In this document: piece by piece, positions 48,045-59,094 of the stretch
How the letters are laid out: every line of letters starts with the position of its first letter
How positions within the stretch are numbered: the stretch's first letter is position 1
Assembly (NCBI GenBank): GCA_963682025.1
Contig: OY821517.1
Coordinates: 334,657,144 to 334,721,143, forward strand
DNA: 64,000 nt
Reading direction: 5' to 3'
Source: Cordilura impudica
Taxonomy: Eukaryota > Arthropoda > Insecta > Diptera > Scathophagidae
Translations under genes and position numbers: made by a program
The notes under the pieces: generated by a model
What the model was told of the DNA's origin: nothing
The model's database searches: none
What the model saw: the letters and a program-made list of their open reading frames with translations, nothing else

Positions 48045-48118
48045 AAAAAATCGGTTCATGTTCAGACCTAATCCCCATACAAATGACCGAAATTGAGGCT
48101 GATCTTGGTTGTTATCCT
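48045..48118 (-). mobile_element. Helentron-like fragment
   Basis: About 70 bp (AATCGGTTCATGTTCAGACC, CCCCATACAAATGACC) from the middle of the family. Confidence 0.55.
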
Positions 48119-48124
48119 CCTGTG

Positions 48125-48605
48125 ACGAAACCACTGATATGAGAAAAAATTCGTCTGGTTCGCTTAAATTTTTCAAAAGAACACACGAACTGGTCAAGAC
48201 GGAATTGGAATATTGTTATCTTTTTATATGAGTCCAAGTGTCATGTAAGAAGCCAAGATGGAACAACATTTATACGACGACCAAAGGGAAAAACTGGACC
48301 CAAAATATACAAATAAAACTGTTAAGTTTGGCGCCGTGGCTATATCATAGAATGGTGTTACTTTTCAAGCCAAGGAGTGGGTTCAATTCATGTAATAAAA
48401 CAAACTAAACACACCTTCGAAGTTGTAAGTTAGTGTTTTGGAATGGCCAGCCCAATTCCATAGAAAATTCCATAGATTTGTATAGATCGAAAAATACGGA
48501 CAGGAAATTACACAAACAAGACAGATCTTATGTCATCAACAATTTAATTGACTCAGCGTTGTGAAGCAGTACTAATATATAATGGATAACCAACAAAATA
48601 TTGAA
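48125..48605 (+). pseudogene. Tc1-like transposase remnant
   Basis: Pieces in three frames: THELVKTELEYCYLF (from the W..V-FSDE region), SQDGTTFIRRPKGKKLDP, KYTNKTVKFGG..W, then LIDSA..RCEAVLIYNG near the end, matching the usual C-terminus (LINSM..RCEAVLKNNG). Catalytic residues are largely lost. No ends found. Confidence 0.7.
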
Positions 48606-49252
48606 ACCAAAAATAGATGGAACGTTTTCAATTATTTTATAGTAAATCTTTCCAATGTTTTTTCAGCAGAAATAAAATGGATTTTTGTTACCTTTTCTGA
48701 AGATAAGCTATTTTATGTTAATATATTTCAAGTCGTCAAAAGTATATTTTGTTAAAAGTTTCCATCGTATTGCCACTCACTATATGTATGTGTACACTAG
48801 CGTGGTCCTATGTTATATTGACATTTTTTAAATGGCGATTTTGGGGAGTGTCGCGGTCCAGTTTGTTTCCTTTCTATATAAAACTAATAAATGTCAAGTT
48901 TGGGGACAATCGAATACAGAAAAGTCGCGCCATAAATCGATTGAAAATTTCAAGTGTGGTTATGTGGGGAAAATATGATTTTTTTCAGATTTTAAGAAAA
49001 TTTCGTTCTACAGTTAATTTTTTCGACAAGTTGTTATATGAATCGATTTCAATATTATCTTTTCAAAAAGCTATATACCTACAAAATCGAATAAAAACTC
49101 ACCTAGAAATAGCAAATGCCCCAGACCACTTTTGTGTCAAAAAAACACTAGGTCGTGGAATTTGATAGCACTTTTTTTCAACTTATAGAAATTGATTAAA
49201 GCCATCATTATTTTTGGTCTCTCTACTTATAATTACTCAGATATGAAGTATA

Positions 49253-49482
49253 AGGGCGGATCAATAAGTCCGTGACTTTTAAAATGAAACACAATTTTTT
49301 TCTATTAAAAAAAAACACGAGGTTTTATGTTTTGAACAGCTGTTAAACGCAAAGTAAATGACGGAGCTTACTCAAAATTTTACAGTAGTCTCTTAACAGG
49401 TGGTACTTGATGGGAGCAGTGTTGCATTTCATATAACTACGAGGGAAGTTCGAAAAGTCACGGACTTATTGATCCGCCCTCT
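49253..49482 (+). mobile_element. 230-bp mariner-type MITE
   Basis: Ends GGGCGGATCAATAAGTCCGT and exact reverse complement over about 27 bp; TA at 49251-49252 and 49483-49484. The right tip has two extra bases. It shares its terminal sequence with the mariner remnant at 393-1420. Confidence 0.85.
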
Positions 49483-49802
49483 TATTTTTTTGGTAAAATT
49501 TCGAAAACTCCTTTTTCAAGTTTTACAAAATTTTCTTAAACAAATTTAAAAAAAAAATCTGGCACTTTAAGGTTTTGTTAAGTACATGTTAGAAATTAAC
49601 AGTGTGAATTTTTAGGCAAATCCCTGGGCTAGAATTTTTTTTACAAGGATTTATTCTTTGTGGATTTCGAGAAAAATTAGATTTTTGTGAAATATTCAGT
49701 AAATGTACTCTTTCTAAGTACTTTGTATGAAATATTAATTAGTTTTCTACTTTAAAACGTTTTATTACATCGTTAGGGAAAAAAATAATTTGACGTCATT
49801 AA

Positions 49803-50886
49803 CCCATTTGGACTTGGCGCCACAAATGACCCCAAGCTAGTTTACGACGATTAAGTAAAAAAAACAAATATTTTGCAAATACTGCTGAATTTTTAAAAGT
49901 ATGACTTAAAATACTATAACCAAATGTGTAGATCTTCCGTGACCAAAATTTGGGATAAATCCGACGACGTTAACCCATTATTAGCCAAGGCTAGCTTTGG
50001 ATATAAAGATATTTTTGTTTAAAGATTACCGAAAACGAGTTTTTCTATTTAACTCGATGAAACCACTATTTACAATTTAAGAAATATAATTCGTTTAATT
50101 TTTTTTATTTAACCCTTCAGTACCCCTGGGATCAAAATTATCCATTGTGTTATATCTTTGGTGTAATTATCTGCTTATTGCTCGCGAATATAAATTAAAA
50201 CAACTTTTCACCAATTTTATTATAAAATTATTTTATTTTTAAAATCTCTCTATACTTTCTAAATAAAATGAGAACATTGTTGAACTACAACTTAATATTG
50301 TTAAATTAGACTTGATTTTGTTTTAGTATGATTCTACTATCTGGAGTAAAAACTGCTTTTCTTCTTCATTATTTGTTAACACCTTATTAAAATCTTTTAT
50401 AAATTTAACGGCTCTTTCGGCAGTAGGCTTACTACAAATAATTCCTTGCAGAAATTGTAACTCTTTTTAAAATCTTCTTTAGATTCCGACGTCGATGTAG
50501 GAAATACTAAAAATTCTGCAGAAGTGCTAAAACAGCCAAAAAATTTTTAGTTTTATCGGACACAAAATCGATTTTATCCCTAGGAGCATATAAGGGTAAG
50601 TTTTCGCAAAATATAGCAGAATTTTATTTCCCAACCAATAATAAGGATTTCATCTAGTTTACTAGAACAATACATTATTTTAAGGTATTTACTTTTTTTT
50701 AAACATGCTAAAATTCAAAGTTTGGCCTCGGCAAGGAATGGGTTAACGTTGTTCGATTTATTCCTAATTTTTAGCATGGAACACCTGGTTGTTATATTTT
50801 GAGCATCACAGAAAAATATTGCATTTTTTTAATTAATTTTATTTTATTAGCTTGGGGTCATATGTGACTCCAAGTCCAAAAGGGGG
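49803..50886. mobile_element. piggyBac-type (TTAA) palindromic element, with insert
   Basis: TTAA at 49799-49802 and 50887-50890. Ends CCCATTTGGACTTGGCGCCA and reversed CCCCCTTTTGGACTTGGAGT, both continuing ATGACCCCAAGCT. Without the insert it is a ~310-bp foldback whose centre is ACGTTAACGT. TTAA target and CCC tips are typical of piggyBac-related MITEs. Confidence 0.75.
49974..50742. mobile_element. piggyBac-type (TTAA) element nested at palindrome centre
   Basis: TTAA at 49970-49973 and 50743-50746; tips CCCATTATTAGCCAAGGC and reversed CCCATTCCTTGCCGAGGC. 769 bp. Its target is the TTAA at the centre of the host palindrome. Interior AT-rich; no transposase frame found. Confidence 0.7.
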
Positions 50887-51751
50887 TTAATGGGGTTATA
50901 TTATATTTGTCCGGAACCCTAGGCTATTAAGATAAAATATAACATTTAAAAGTAGAAAACTGATTCATTTTTGATACAAAGTATTTAAAAAGAGTACATT
51001 TACTGAATATTTCACAAAAATCAAATTTTTCTCGAAATCCACTACAAATAAAAGCGCTGGGATTTACCTAAAAATTCACACAGTTAATCTCTAACATATA
51101 ATTAACAAAACCTTAAAGTGCAAGATTAATTTTTTTAAATTTGTTTAAGAAAATTTTTTAAAACTTGAAAAAGAGGTTTTCGAAATTTTACCAAAAAAAT
51201 TAGCCATTTTCGGTCTCAATAGGCTAACAAGTGGAGAGAGCAAAAAAATAATGGCTTTAATCAATTTCTCAAAGTTGAAAAAACTGCCGTAAAATTTCAT
51301 GACCTAATGTTTCTTTTGGCACAAAAGTGGTCTGGGGTATTTGCTAGTTCTTGGCGAGTTTTTATTCGATTTTGTAGGTATATATATAGCTTTGTGAAAA
51401 GATAATTTAATATTGAAATCGATTCATACAACAACTTGTCGGAAAAATTAAACTGTAGAACGAAATTTTCGTATAATCTGAAAAAAGTCATATTTTCCCA
51501 ATATGAACATTAGGGTGACAGCCATTTTTTTTTTGGAATTTCAAGACGAGACAATCCTGTAAATTAAGATTAAATTCAAACACTATAAATTGTCCCCATT
51601 TAAGGTCAAAAGTCAAATTTAAGGATATTTACAATTTTTTAAAATAAAATATCAAAATAATATATATTAGTGGAAGGATTTCAATAAAAGTTGTTGATAA
51701 TATTTTAATAATTCGAAAAAATAATATTCTGAACTTATTTTCTGAAATTAA

Positions 51752-52268
51752 CCCGTGGGGTACTATTGATGTCAAATTGACTCTTTATGAAAATCTATAA
51801 ATATTTTCTTCCTCAGGATTTTTTTTAAATGAAACAAATTTAATTTATTCATAAAATTTCTCAAATCTATTCGTCATTTAATGAAAATATGTAGATTAAT
51901 TAGTTTTTATATTTAATACAGTATAAACAAATTCGTATATCGAGGGTTTATATTCAAAAAGTGCTATCTTCATTAATAATTATTTTAAAGATCGCGTGTA
52001 AAACCAATTTATTAATAAGATCTGAAAGTATTTGTCGATCGATTTACTACAATATCTATTAAGAAATAGTCGTACTAATCATGTACGATATCAAAGTTAA
52101 TATCATATTTGACAGTTATATCAGAGAACCGTTTGAAATGAAAAATTAATATTGCTGTCAAATGTAGATAGCACTTTTTGAATATAAGCCCTCGATATAC
52201 CTTTATATGAATATAATAATTTTGGAAAAAAAAAATTAAAACTAGAACACAGTTTGAGTACCCACGGG
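51752..52268. mobile_element. piggyBac-type (TTAA) MITE at centre of outer palindrome
   Basis: TTAA at 51748-51751 and 52269-52272; tips CCCGTGGGGTACT and reversed CCCGTGGGTACT. 517 bp. Inside is another inverted pair (GTATATCGAGGGTTTATATT at 51918 and its reverse at about 52190-52212), possibly a third-level insertion. Confidence 0.75.
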
Positions 52269-52353
52269 TTAATTTCAGAAAATAAGTCCAGAATATTATT
52301 TTTTAGAATTATTAAAATATTATCACCAACTTTTATAGAAATTCTTCCACAAA

Positions 52354-52725
52354 TCTATAATATTAATAGGCTAGGCGATTTCTTGTGACCGATGTTTTGT
52401 TCTACTGTTTTATTCCGATTTGACCAAACGTATATTATTTGAAAGGTATTTCTTTTCAGCCGTTCTGCAGATTTACAGATTTTTAAATTTTTTCCTTTAT
52501 TTTGAGTAAATTGCATTTAAAGTTGCTACTAACACATACATAAAATTAAACAATGCTATGTGTGTGTTTATTAAATTAGTTAATGTGTTTGTACTAAAAA
52601 AGAGTTTGTTTTTTGTGTTAATTTGTGAATTGGCTATAACTGATTAGCATACCTTCAGGGTCTTTATTTAATGAAAAAATAAAATTTCCTAGAATTTGCA
52701 TTCGAATTTCGAGGGCTGGAATCTG
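52354..52725 (+). mobile_element. short non-autonomous Helitron
   Basis: Starts TCTATAATATTAATAGGC after A. Has the 3' hairpin TTCGAATTTCGAG, then GGCTGGAATCTG, but the terminal CTAG is missing (TTTTA instead). Provides the element-free version of the Helitron at 9218-11115. Confidence 0.8.
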
Positions 52726-53589
52726 TTTTAATAAAATGTAACTATCCTTAAATTTCACTTTTGAGCTTAAAGGGGGACAATTTATAGTGCTTCCATTTAA
52801 CCTTAATTTACAGGATTGCGAACTTATATCAAGTAGTAAATATTTTGACAAAAGATATTTGAAATATGAAAACACTAAAAAGATGAAGCCTAAAAGTTTA
52901 AAAAGTATGAAATATCACATATTTCTTCAAATCCGCTGAAATAAAAACGCTGCCATCGCCAAATTAAGAACAAGATATCTACAATATTTGGCATTTTTAA
53001 TCACATATATTTTGGGATCAGGAGAATGCAAAAATATTGTTGTTGTAAATTTTTTCAATGTCTTTAAAAATGTGAGCTCGATTTTCTTAATCAAGTGGTA
53101 TGCGGAGCAATTATTGCCTGGGGAACTTGATATAACTTGACTGTTTTTCAACTGATAATAGATTTTGTTGTTTTATTAGAAGGATAATTTGCTCTAAATT
53201 ATGGCTTATTAATTAATTTAATTAAAACGCAATTATTAATATCAAAATTTTGTGAAAAATGATTATTTTTTTGATAATTTTTACATATAAATTCATATTT
53301 GAACTTTGAACTCAATGCGCGTCCAGAAAGCATTGTCCGATTTGGCTCAAATTTTGCGCACTAAAGTTTTAGATCCAGTGTCACAATAATCCTCAAAATT
53401 CGACCAAACTCAATAAACATAGTTGAAATTTCAATCGAATTACGGCGCGACTTTTCTTTATCCGATTGTCCCCAAACTTCACATTTATTAGTTTTATATA
53501 GAAAGGAAACAAACTGGAGCCCGAACTCCCCAAAATCGCGTTTTTAATTTTAAGGACCACTCTAGCGTACACATCTTCATCTAAACAAT

Positions 53590-54240
53590 TTTTTTATTCG
53601 CGAAAATATATTTTAAACCTTAAAAATTTGTATTTTTACTTGAAACTTTTTCTTTTGGCCAAAACAATTTTTTACCCTCTAAACGTATATACCTAACCTC
53701 CTCTATCCACAATTGTTTTTATTTCCGAAAAGATTTTTTTTATCGTTTTTCACCTCCTTTATATTTGGCGTTTTCACAAAAAATGCTAAAACTTTAAACA
53801 TTATTTATTTTTATTTTTTTTTTGTTGTTGGTTGAAGAAAAATTTTTTTTTTGCCTCAAAACATTCGTCAATCATAAATTTTTTGTTTCGGAGAAAATTT
53901 TTTAGGCTTTTTTTCGATTCCAAAAACTTTGTTCAACAAAAAACTGTCTTTGTTTGGAAATTTCCTTTCTTCTAAAACATTTTCTTACCCGGCCCTCTTA
54001 TCAAAAATTCGATTTGATCGTGGAACATTTTTTGTTTTTTTTTTATCAACCTCGTGTACCGCTTTAGTGCATTTGGCTGGCAGTCTAATCTACTTCAAAG
54101 TAGATTAAGATGTCAATCTAGTTCTAATCTAGTAGATGGGCCATAAAAAATGATGATTGCCAATCAACTCGATAAGTCGTCGACTTCACATATTCATACT
54201 ACAAGTTGAGTGCAACTCTGCGTTCTTCCAATCAGAAATG
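53590..54240. repeat. T-rich degenerate repeat (AACAATTTTTT..CCTCC)
   Basis: Loosely repeated blocks: AAACAATTTTTT, ACCTCCTCTATC, TTTTTCAC, AAAATTTT. Related blocks recur at 54580-56040, spaced about 300-350 bp. No gene. Confidence 0.45.
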
Positions 54241-54575
54241 CGTTTTAAAAAAAGTTTCTTTATAATTAAAAAGTACATTTTTATTTAAAACAAAAATTAT
54301 TTAAAAAAGTACCTCTTTATTAAAAAAAAAATACCTTTTTATTATAAAAGTACATTCTTCATTAAAAAAAATACCTTCTTCATTAAAAAAGTACATTTTT
54401 ATTAAGAAAGTACCTTCTTTATTAAAAATGTACCATTTTATTACAAAAAGTACCATCTTCATTAAAAAGTAACCTGTTATAAAAAAAGTATATATTTAAT
54501 AAAAAAAGTACCTTTTTATTAAAAAGTACCTTCTTCATTAAAAAAGTACATTCTTCATTAAACAAAGTATTGCTG
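54241..54575 (-). repeat. GTAC-type AT repeat (TTTATTAAAAAAGTACC)
   Basis: About 20 units of roughly 17-20 bp, moderately regular, with TTCATTAAAAAAGTACC variants. Confidence 0.75.
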
Positions 54576-56040
54576 GGTAAGTGAACATATTTTAATAAAA
54601 TATTATGTGATAATTATCTTAATATTATCAAAGTTAATTTGATTTTTGTAAATGATTCCAAAAATTAAAAAAATAGCATTAAAAATTAGTTGCAATTTTT
54701 TCCATTTTTTGATTCCAAAAATTTTGTTTTTAAATTTATTTTCTTAAAACAACACATTCTCTACAATAATTTTTTTCTTTCATGAAAATAAGTTTTCTTC
54801 AGTTTTTTTCATATCCAAAATATTTTTTCTTAAAATCTTCAAAACTGTATTTTGAAAATTCATTAAAAGATTTTTCCCTTCAATATATGTATTACCACTA
54901 TCATCCGTCCAATTTTTTATTATTCCTAAAAAATTTTTGTTTGTTTCGTTTTTCAACTTTTTAAAATTTGGCTTTTCCACAAAGAAATTGAAAACTTTTC
55001 ATTTTACTTAAAACAAATTATTTCGCCTAAAAATTATTTGTATAGCTCTCGTCCATAAAAATTTTGTTGTTGTGATAGACATTTTTTTTTTTGCGTTTTT
55101 TCTATTTAAAAAATGTTGTTTACTAAGAATTGTCTCTGTAGAAAAATGAATTTTTGATTTTTTTTTTAATGTTTTCCTTTACAAGATATGTGTACCCACC
55201 CACCTTCATCTATATTTTTTTTTTTATTTGTTTCATGAATATACATATATTTTTAGCGGTTTTTCCACGCCTTTAAAAATTTTTCCCATAATATAATGTA
55301 AAACTTTAATATTTAGCTCCCAAACAATTTGTATAAAAAATTTTATTGGTTCGAGTAACATTTTTTTGCGTTTTTCGATTCAAGGAATAACTTTGTTCAC
55401 CAAAAAAATGTGTTTTTTCAAAAATTTTTGAAAATTTCTTTGCTCCTTAAAATAACTTTTCCCATTCTTAATATGTTTATCCAACCTCCTCTATCGTTTT
55501 TGTTTTTGTTTCGCAAAAATAAATTTTTAGCATTTTTCACTTTCTTAAAATTTCCGTTTCCTACATAAAATTTTAAGACCTTAAAAATTTTTTTACTTTA
55601 AACTTAAACAATTTTTTCCAGCCCCAGACAATTTGTATAGCCATTAAAATTTTATTGTTTCGTTAAACATTTTTTTGTGGCTTTTTTTCGTTTCCAAAAA
55701 TTTAGTTACCCAAATTAATGTGTTTTTTTTAATGATTGAGAACTCCTATGCTCATTTAATATGCATAAATAATGCAAAAGAAATTGTTTTTTTTTTTGTC
55801 ACGGAAATTTTTTTCCCTTTCTCACTTTCTTAAAATTACTTCTTCCCTCATCAAATATGAAGACCTTAAAATTTTTTCAGCTAAAAACAACTTTTTCCCT
55901 CCAAATATGTTCAAGCACCCTCCTTTATAAAATTAATTTTTTTGTTTTACCTCAAAATATTATTTTCGTAAAAAAAATTTTCACAATTGAAGCAGTTGTT
56001 TTTTACTTAAAACAATATTGTTTCACCTCAAACAATTTGC
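54576..56040. repeat. T-rich degenerate repeat, continued
   Basis: Blocks near 54780, 55180, 55460 and 55900 resemble those at 53600-54050 (TTTCCC, CCTCCTCTATC/CCTCCTTTAT, TTTTTCACTTTCTTAAAATT). A similar stretch lies at 62520-62660. Small frames here are artefacts of composition. Confidence 0.45.
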
Positions 56041-56697
56041 ATGAGTCGATTTAGCAATATCCGTCCGTCCGTTTGTCCGTCCGTCTGTGTGTCCAAGTAA
56101 ACCTTGTAATGAAACTACAGGTCGCAAATATGAATATATTTTGATGAAATTTGGTATATAAGCTTTTGTTGACCATAGAATGAACGCTATTGAAATTGGT
56201 GAAAATCGGTACATATTCAGACTTCGTCCCCATACAAATGGCCCCTATCAGATCGACTTAAATTTCCATAATATCCAAATTATCAAAAGATCCTGGTCAA
56301 ATTGGGTTTGAGTATGTTTATTACATTCATTAATCAGTAGTCTAAAAATAAACCCTATATATAAAGCTGCTTCCCGATCTTCACTTAAATCTATCAAAAA
56401 ACCATAGTATTGCAAAGATTTTTCTCAAATATGGTTTGTATAAGTTTTTGCAAAAAAATAAGTGACCTTACCAAATACGTTCAGGATTGGTCCATTTTTC
56501 GACCTAGTCCCCATATAAATATAGCACCCGATATGAACCTTTTCATATCCAAAGGCAAAAAAAAATAATCGCAAGGCTACGCAAATTTGGTATATGCTTA
56601 TTTTCTATATCTAATTAGTTGAACCTAAGACCTTTGCTCTAAACTCATGGTATAGAGTATCGTATAGTCGGTCCAGATTGACTATATTCATCTTAAA
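56041..56697 (-). mobile_element. Helentron-like element, one end missing
   Basis: Starts in the GTCCGTCC block (56060-56092) and runs to TATAGTCGGTCCAGATTGAC. The 3' hairpin end is absent. Confidence 0.75.
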
Positions 56698-56812
56698 TTT
56701 TCTTTTAAATAACAGTTTCTCTTGTTTTTATTAGAAATTATTTTTCTTTCTTTTTCATGACCATCATTTTGCTCTTAGGTCGACAATTTCCGTTCAACGG
56801 GTTTCGACATTT
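56698..56812 (-). pseudogene. duplicated 3' edge of the mtd LysM exon
   Basis: Matches 56994-57106: it includes the last ~45 bp of the LysM exon (reversed GTTGAACGGAAATTGTCG) and the start of its intron. In the exon frame GAA has become TAA, so it encodes a stop; the donor GTGAGT is changed to GTCATG. It lies about 297 bp downstream of the real exon end in the sense of the gene. Confidence 0.8.
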
Positions 56813-57061
56813 TTCGTTTTGAACATATTTATTTTTTTTAATTTTTTGTTTTTAAAATATAAAAACAAAATATTTTCGTTTTTATAATTTTTTTTTTTTT
56901 TTGATTTGCAGGAAATTTTTTATGTAGATTTTGTCACCGTCAACAAAATTTTGTTTTCATCGTATTTTTTGCGAAAATATTTTGTTGACACTAAATTTTC
57001 TTTTAACGAATTAACACTGTCTCTTGTTTTTATTGGAAGTTTTTTTTTCTTTTCAACTCAC

Positions 57062-57355
57062 CATCATTTTGCTCTTCGGTCGATAATTTCCGTTCAACGG
57101 GACTCGATTTGCCCGAGGCAATGGAACCACCACCGGTTTTATCATCTGTGGAACTGGTCGATAGATTATCCTTGGCACTTTTATCCGGTACCAACAATTG
57201 TTGCCCAGGATAAATGAATGAACTGTTCAAACGATTCAAATGTGTCAATTCCGATGGTGTTGTATCAAAACGGGCCGCCACCGAAGTTAATGTATCACGA
57301 TTGCCCACCGTATAGTTAACAGTGGGTATAGTAGGTAAAGATGATTTTTTTTCTT
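57062..57355 (-). CDS. mtd: mtd LysM-domain exon
   Basis: Encodes the LysM module of mustard, the fly OXR1-family protein. The exon reads EKKSSLPTIPTVNYTVG, then NRDTLTSVAARFDTTPSELT, then HLNRLNSSFIYPGQQLLVP. This is a complete LysM fold with the conserved Y-V-G-DTL start and the N-R-L-PGQ-L-VP end. It is followed by a serine/lysine-rich tail KSAKDNLSTSSTDDK and KSSPVERKLSTEEQND. The acceptor is TTTTAG at 57356-57357 and the donor is GTGAGT at 57061, phase 1. OXR1-family proteins are linked to oxidative-stress resistance, and fly mtd to tolerance of intestinal bacterial infection; LysM in this family is intracellular and its ligand is not settled. The next coding exon is 29.6 kb away. Confidence 0.92.
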
Positions 57356-57436
57356 CTAAAATATTAAAAAAAAAATATATAAAAAATAAATTAAAAATAT
57401 AACTTAAGAGATAAATAAAAATAAAAGAGTTATTAC

Positions 57437-57626
57437 TTTCATAAGTTGTTATAATAGTTTGATCAAATATAGCAAAATCATTGAGTTCCAACAAATGATT
57501 ATCTTGAAAATCAGTTGACAAATAGACAACAACGAATTCATTAACAAACTCAGGCTGAAGCCTGTGTTGGCCAACGGTGTTGGAACTATTGCTCAAGGAA
57601 CGACGATAAATTTTTATTGTTTCCAT
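57437..57626 (-). CDS. mtd: mtd putative first coding exon
   Basis: Candidate start exon of a long mustard/OXR1 isoform. It opens with METIKIYRRSLSNSS at 57626, has a stop upstream in the same frame, and encodes about 63 residues ending TTYE plus one base. It ends at a GTAATA donor at 57436-57435. The following 81-bp intron ends in TTTTAG, and the phase (1) matches the LysM exon exactly, giving TTYE-K-EKKSSLPT across the join. I do not remember this N-terminus from a known protein, so the start is an inference from phase, donor and frame. A second possible leader, starting MANQRKTVQYSK at 57934, has a donor in phase 0 and does not fit the LysM exon directly. Confidence 0.55.
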
Positions 57627-58221
57627 TTTATGCAAAAGATCATAATAGAAATTTTATTAAAGTTATTGTAATGAAAGAGTTTGATAAACGCCGGTTGAAA
57701 ATGTAAACAACAATAAAAATGTTTGCTGTAGTTTGCATTCAAAAGCGTCCGATAAAATTTACTGACTACTTGATTAAAAAAAAAAGAATAATAAATAAAT
57801 AAACGTAAACGTAAACAAAAATGAATTATACATAATACTAAGTTGTATGTTTCATGTTTTGTTACCCGAACCCGATCTTTGCTGAAACGACGAATGCCTT
57901 TGGAGTACTGAACAGTTTTTCTTTGATTTGCCATTTTTCAAAAAAAGTTTCATATTATTCTCATTACATTTCAAATGTCTTGCATTTGTTTTTGTTTTTG
58001 TGATAAGTTTGTATTTTTATTTGTTGTTGTTGTTTGATTTTTATGTAAAACTATTAATGCCCGTCGTGCTTTGCTACGACATTAATAACTTAGGGAATGT
58101 CACAAAGTTTAAAGACGCTCGCTATCATATTAAGTATTTCAGATGTAGGAGGGCAGTTCAAGAAGTCAGTATATATGGAAAAAATAAATTCACCATATGG
58201 TGTTGACCGATGATATGAATT
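57627..58221. other. upstream region or intron of mtd
   Basis: No certain exon. A minus-strand frame MANQRKTVQYSKGIRRFSKD starts at 57934 and reaches a possible donor CGG|GTAACA near 57865; it is not phase-compatible with the LysM exon. Could hold a 5' untranslated exon. Confidence 0.3.
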
Positions 58222-58785
58222 AGTTATACCATATACCACTATGTAGAGAAGGTTTGTGCTGATGTTTGTAACTACCAAAAGTATTTGATCGGTCGATCGG
58301 TATAATAAAAGGTAGATCCACCTTAGATCCTCCGATCGACTTAGAATAATTTTTTGAGTCTTCCGTCCGTCCGTCCTTTTGTCTATCTGTCCATCTGTCT
58401 GTTCGTCTGCCTGTCCGTCTGTCTGCCCGTCAGTCTGTGCGTCTGTCTGTCCATCGGTCTGGGTTTCAGTCCATCGGTCTGTCTGTCCGTCCGTCCGTCC
58501 GCCTGTGTGTCCATATAAAACCTTGTAATCAAAATACAAATTCCAATTATAAATATATTTTTTAATAAAATTTGTCGGCCATAAAACGAATTCAATTTAA
58601 ATTAGTTAAAATCATTACATTTTCAGACCTAGCCACCGTAAAAATAACCCCTATCAGTTCGAAAGATTCAGATTATCATAGATATAGATAAAATTTGGTA
58701 TGTATATGTATGTGTATTATATCCACTCATCAGTGGTCCAAAATAAACTTTGTAGGATTTTTTTTGTCATATGACAACGAACTGT
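58222..58785 (-). mobile_element. Helentron-like element with expanded GTCY repeat
   Basis: Diverged copy. The GTCC/GTCT block covers about 58364-58510, roughly five times its usual length. It ends without the 5' palindrome. The long GRTDGQTD-type frames here come from the repeat. Confidence 0.75.
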
Positions 58786-58844
58786 TCACACTCGTGTGTA
58801 ATCGTCAGGCAAAAAATCTATAACATGTATTTTTCAAAAATTAA

Positions 58845-59000
58845 AATATGGCCCGGTGATAAAAGATTTGGGTCGAATGAAGTGGCTATTTTTGTAACAA
58901 ACGCCTATTTTGAGGACCTTATTTGGAAGGAATAAAAAAAAAACTGGAAAAATGCCACACTAAATGTGTCAAGCTAAATGGAGACTGTGTTGTGAAATAA
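58845..59000 (+). pseudogene. mariner transposase C-terminal fragment
   Basis: Reads GDKRFGSNEVAIFVTNAYFE and CVKLNGDCVVK, matching the family C-terminus (GKRFGSNEEVI..TEAYFAE ... CIELKGDYVEK). Truncated on both sides. Confidence 0.7.
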
Positions 59001-59094
59001 AACGTATTTTTGCCTAAAAAATATCTTTTATTAAAAAAATAACTGCGTTATCAAACCACCCTCGTACTGATCAATGGCGATTTATAAAAGAAAC

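Larger units (their letters stand above)
48965..51510. mobile_element. palindrome B, inserted in the outer element
   Basis: Left arm about 48965-49798, right arm about 50891-51510, inverted copies of each other (GGGAAAATATGA..TTTTTTCAGA; CACCTAGAAATAGCAAATGC vs GCATTTGCTAGTT-like reverse; CAATTTCTC, AAACCTTAAAGTGC). The centre is a TTAA occupied by the element at 49803-50886. Left arm also carries a mariner-type MITE at 49253-49482. The 138-codon frame at 48749-49165 is a chance frame across this arm. Confidence 0.65.
48788..53580. mobile_element. outer palindromic element with nested palindromes
   Basis: Left arm 48788-48956 (GTGTACACTAGCGTGGTCCT...AAGTCGCGCC) is the reverse complement, with divergence, of 53401-53580. 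Inner arm pieces 51552-51747 and 52273-52820 are likewise inverted (CAATCCTGTAAATTAAG; ACTATAAATTGTCCCC) around a central TTAA. Reading these as one element, its left arm holds palindrome B (48965-51510), its centre holds a TTAA element (51752-52268), and its right arm holds a Helitron (52354-52725). No transposase recognised. That they are one element is an inference. Confidence 0.6.

Noticed and set aside
48749..49165. 138-residue frame
   Set aside because: Runs across an arm of a palindromic mobile element; its mirror copy at 51297-51491 encodes a similar peptide only because the DNA is repeated, and neither has a conserved domain.
54780..54980. Frames on both strands in T-rich sequence
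   Set aside because: Low-complexity artefacts in the degenerate T-rich repeat.
57614..57934. Minus-strand frame MANQRKTVQYSK as an mtd first exon
   Set aside because: The only plausible donor is in phase 0 and cannot join the LysM exon (which needs phase 1). Kept only as a possible leader.
58090..58539. 149-residue frame rich in TDGQTD repeats
   Set aside because: Translation of the expanded GTCY repeat; no conserved domain.
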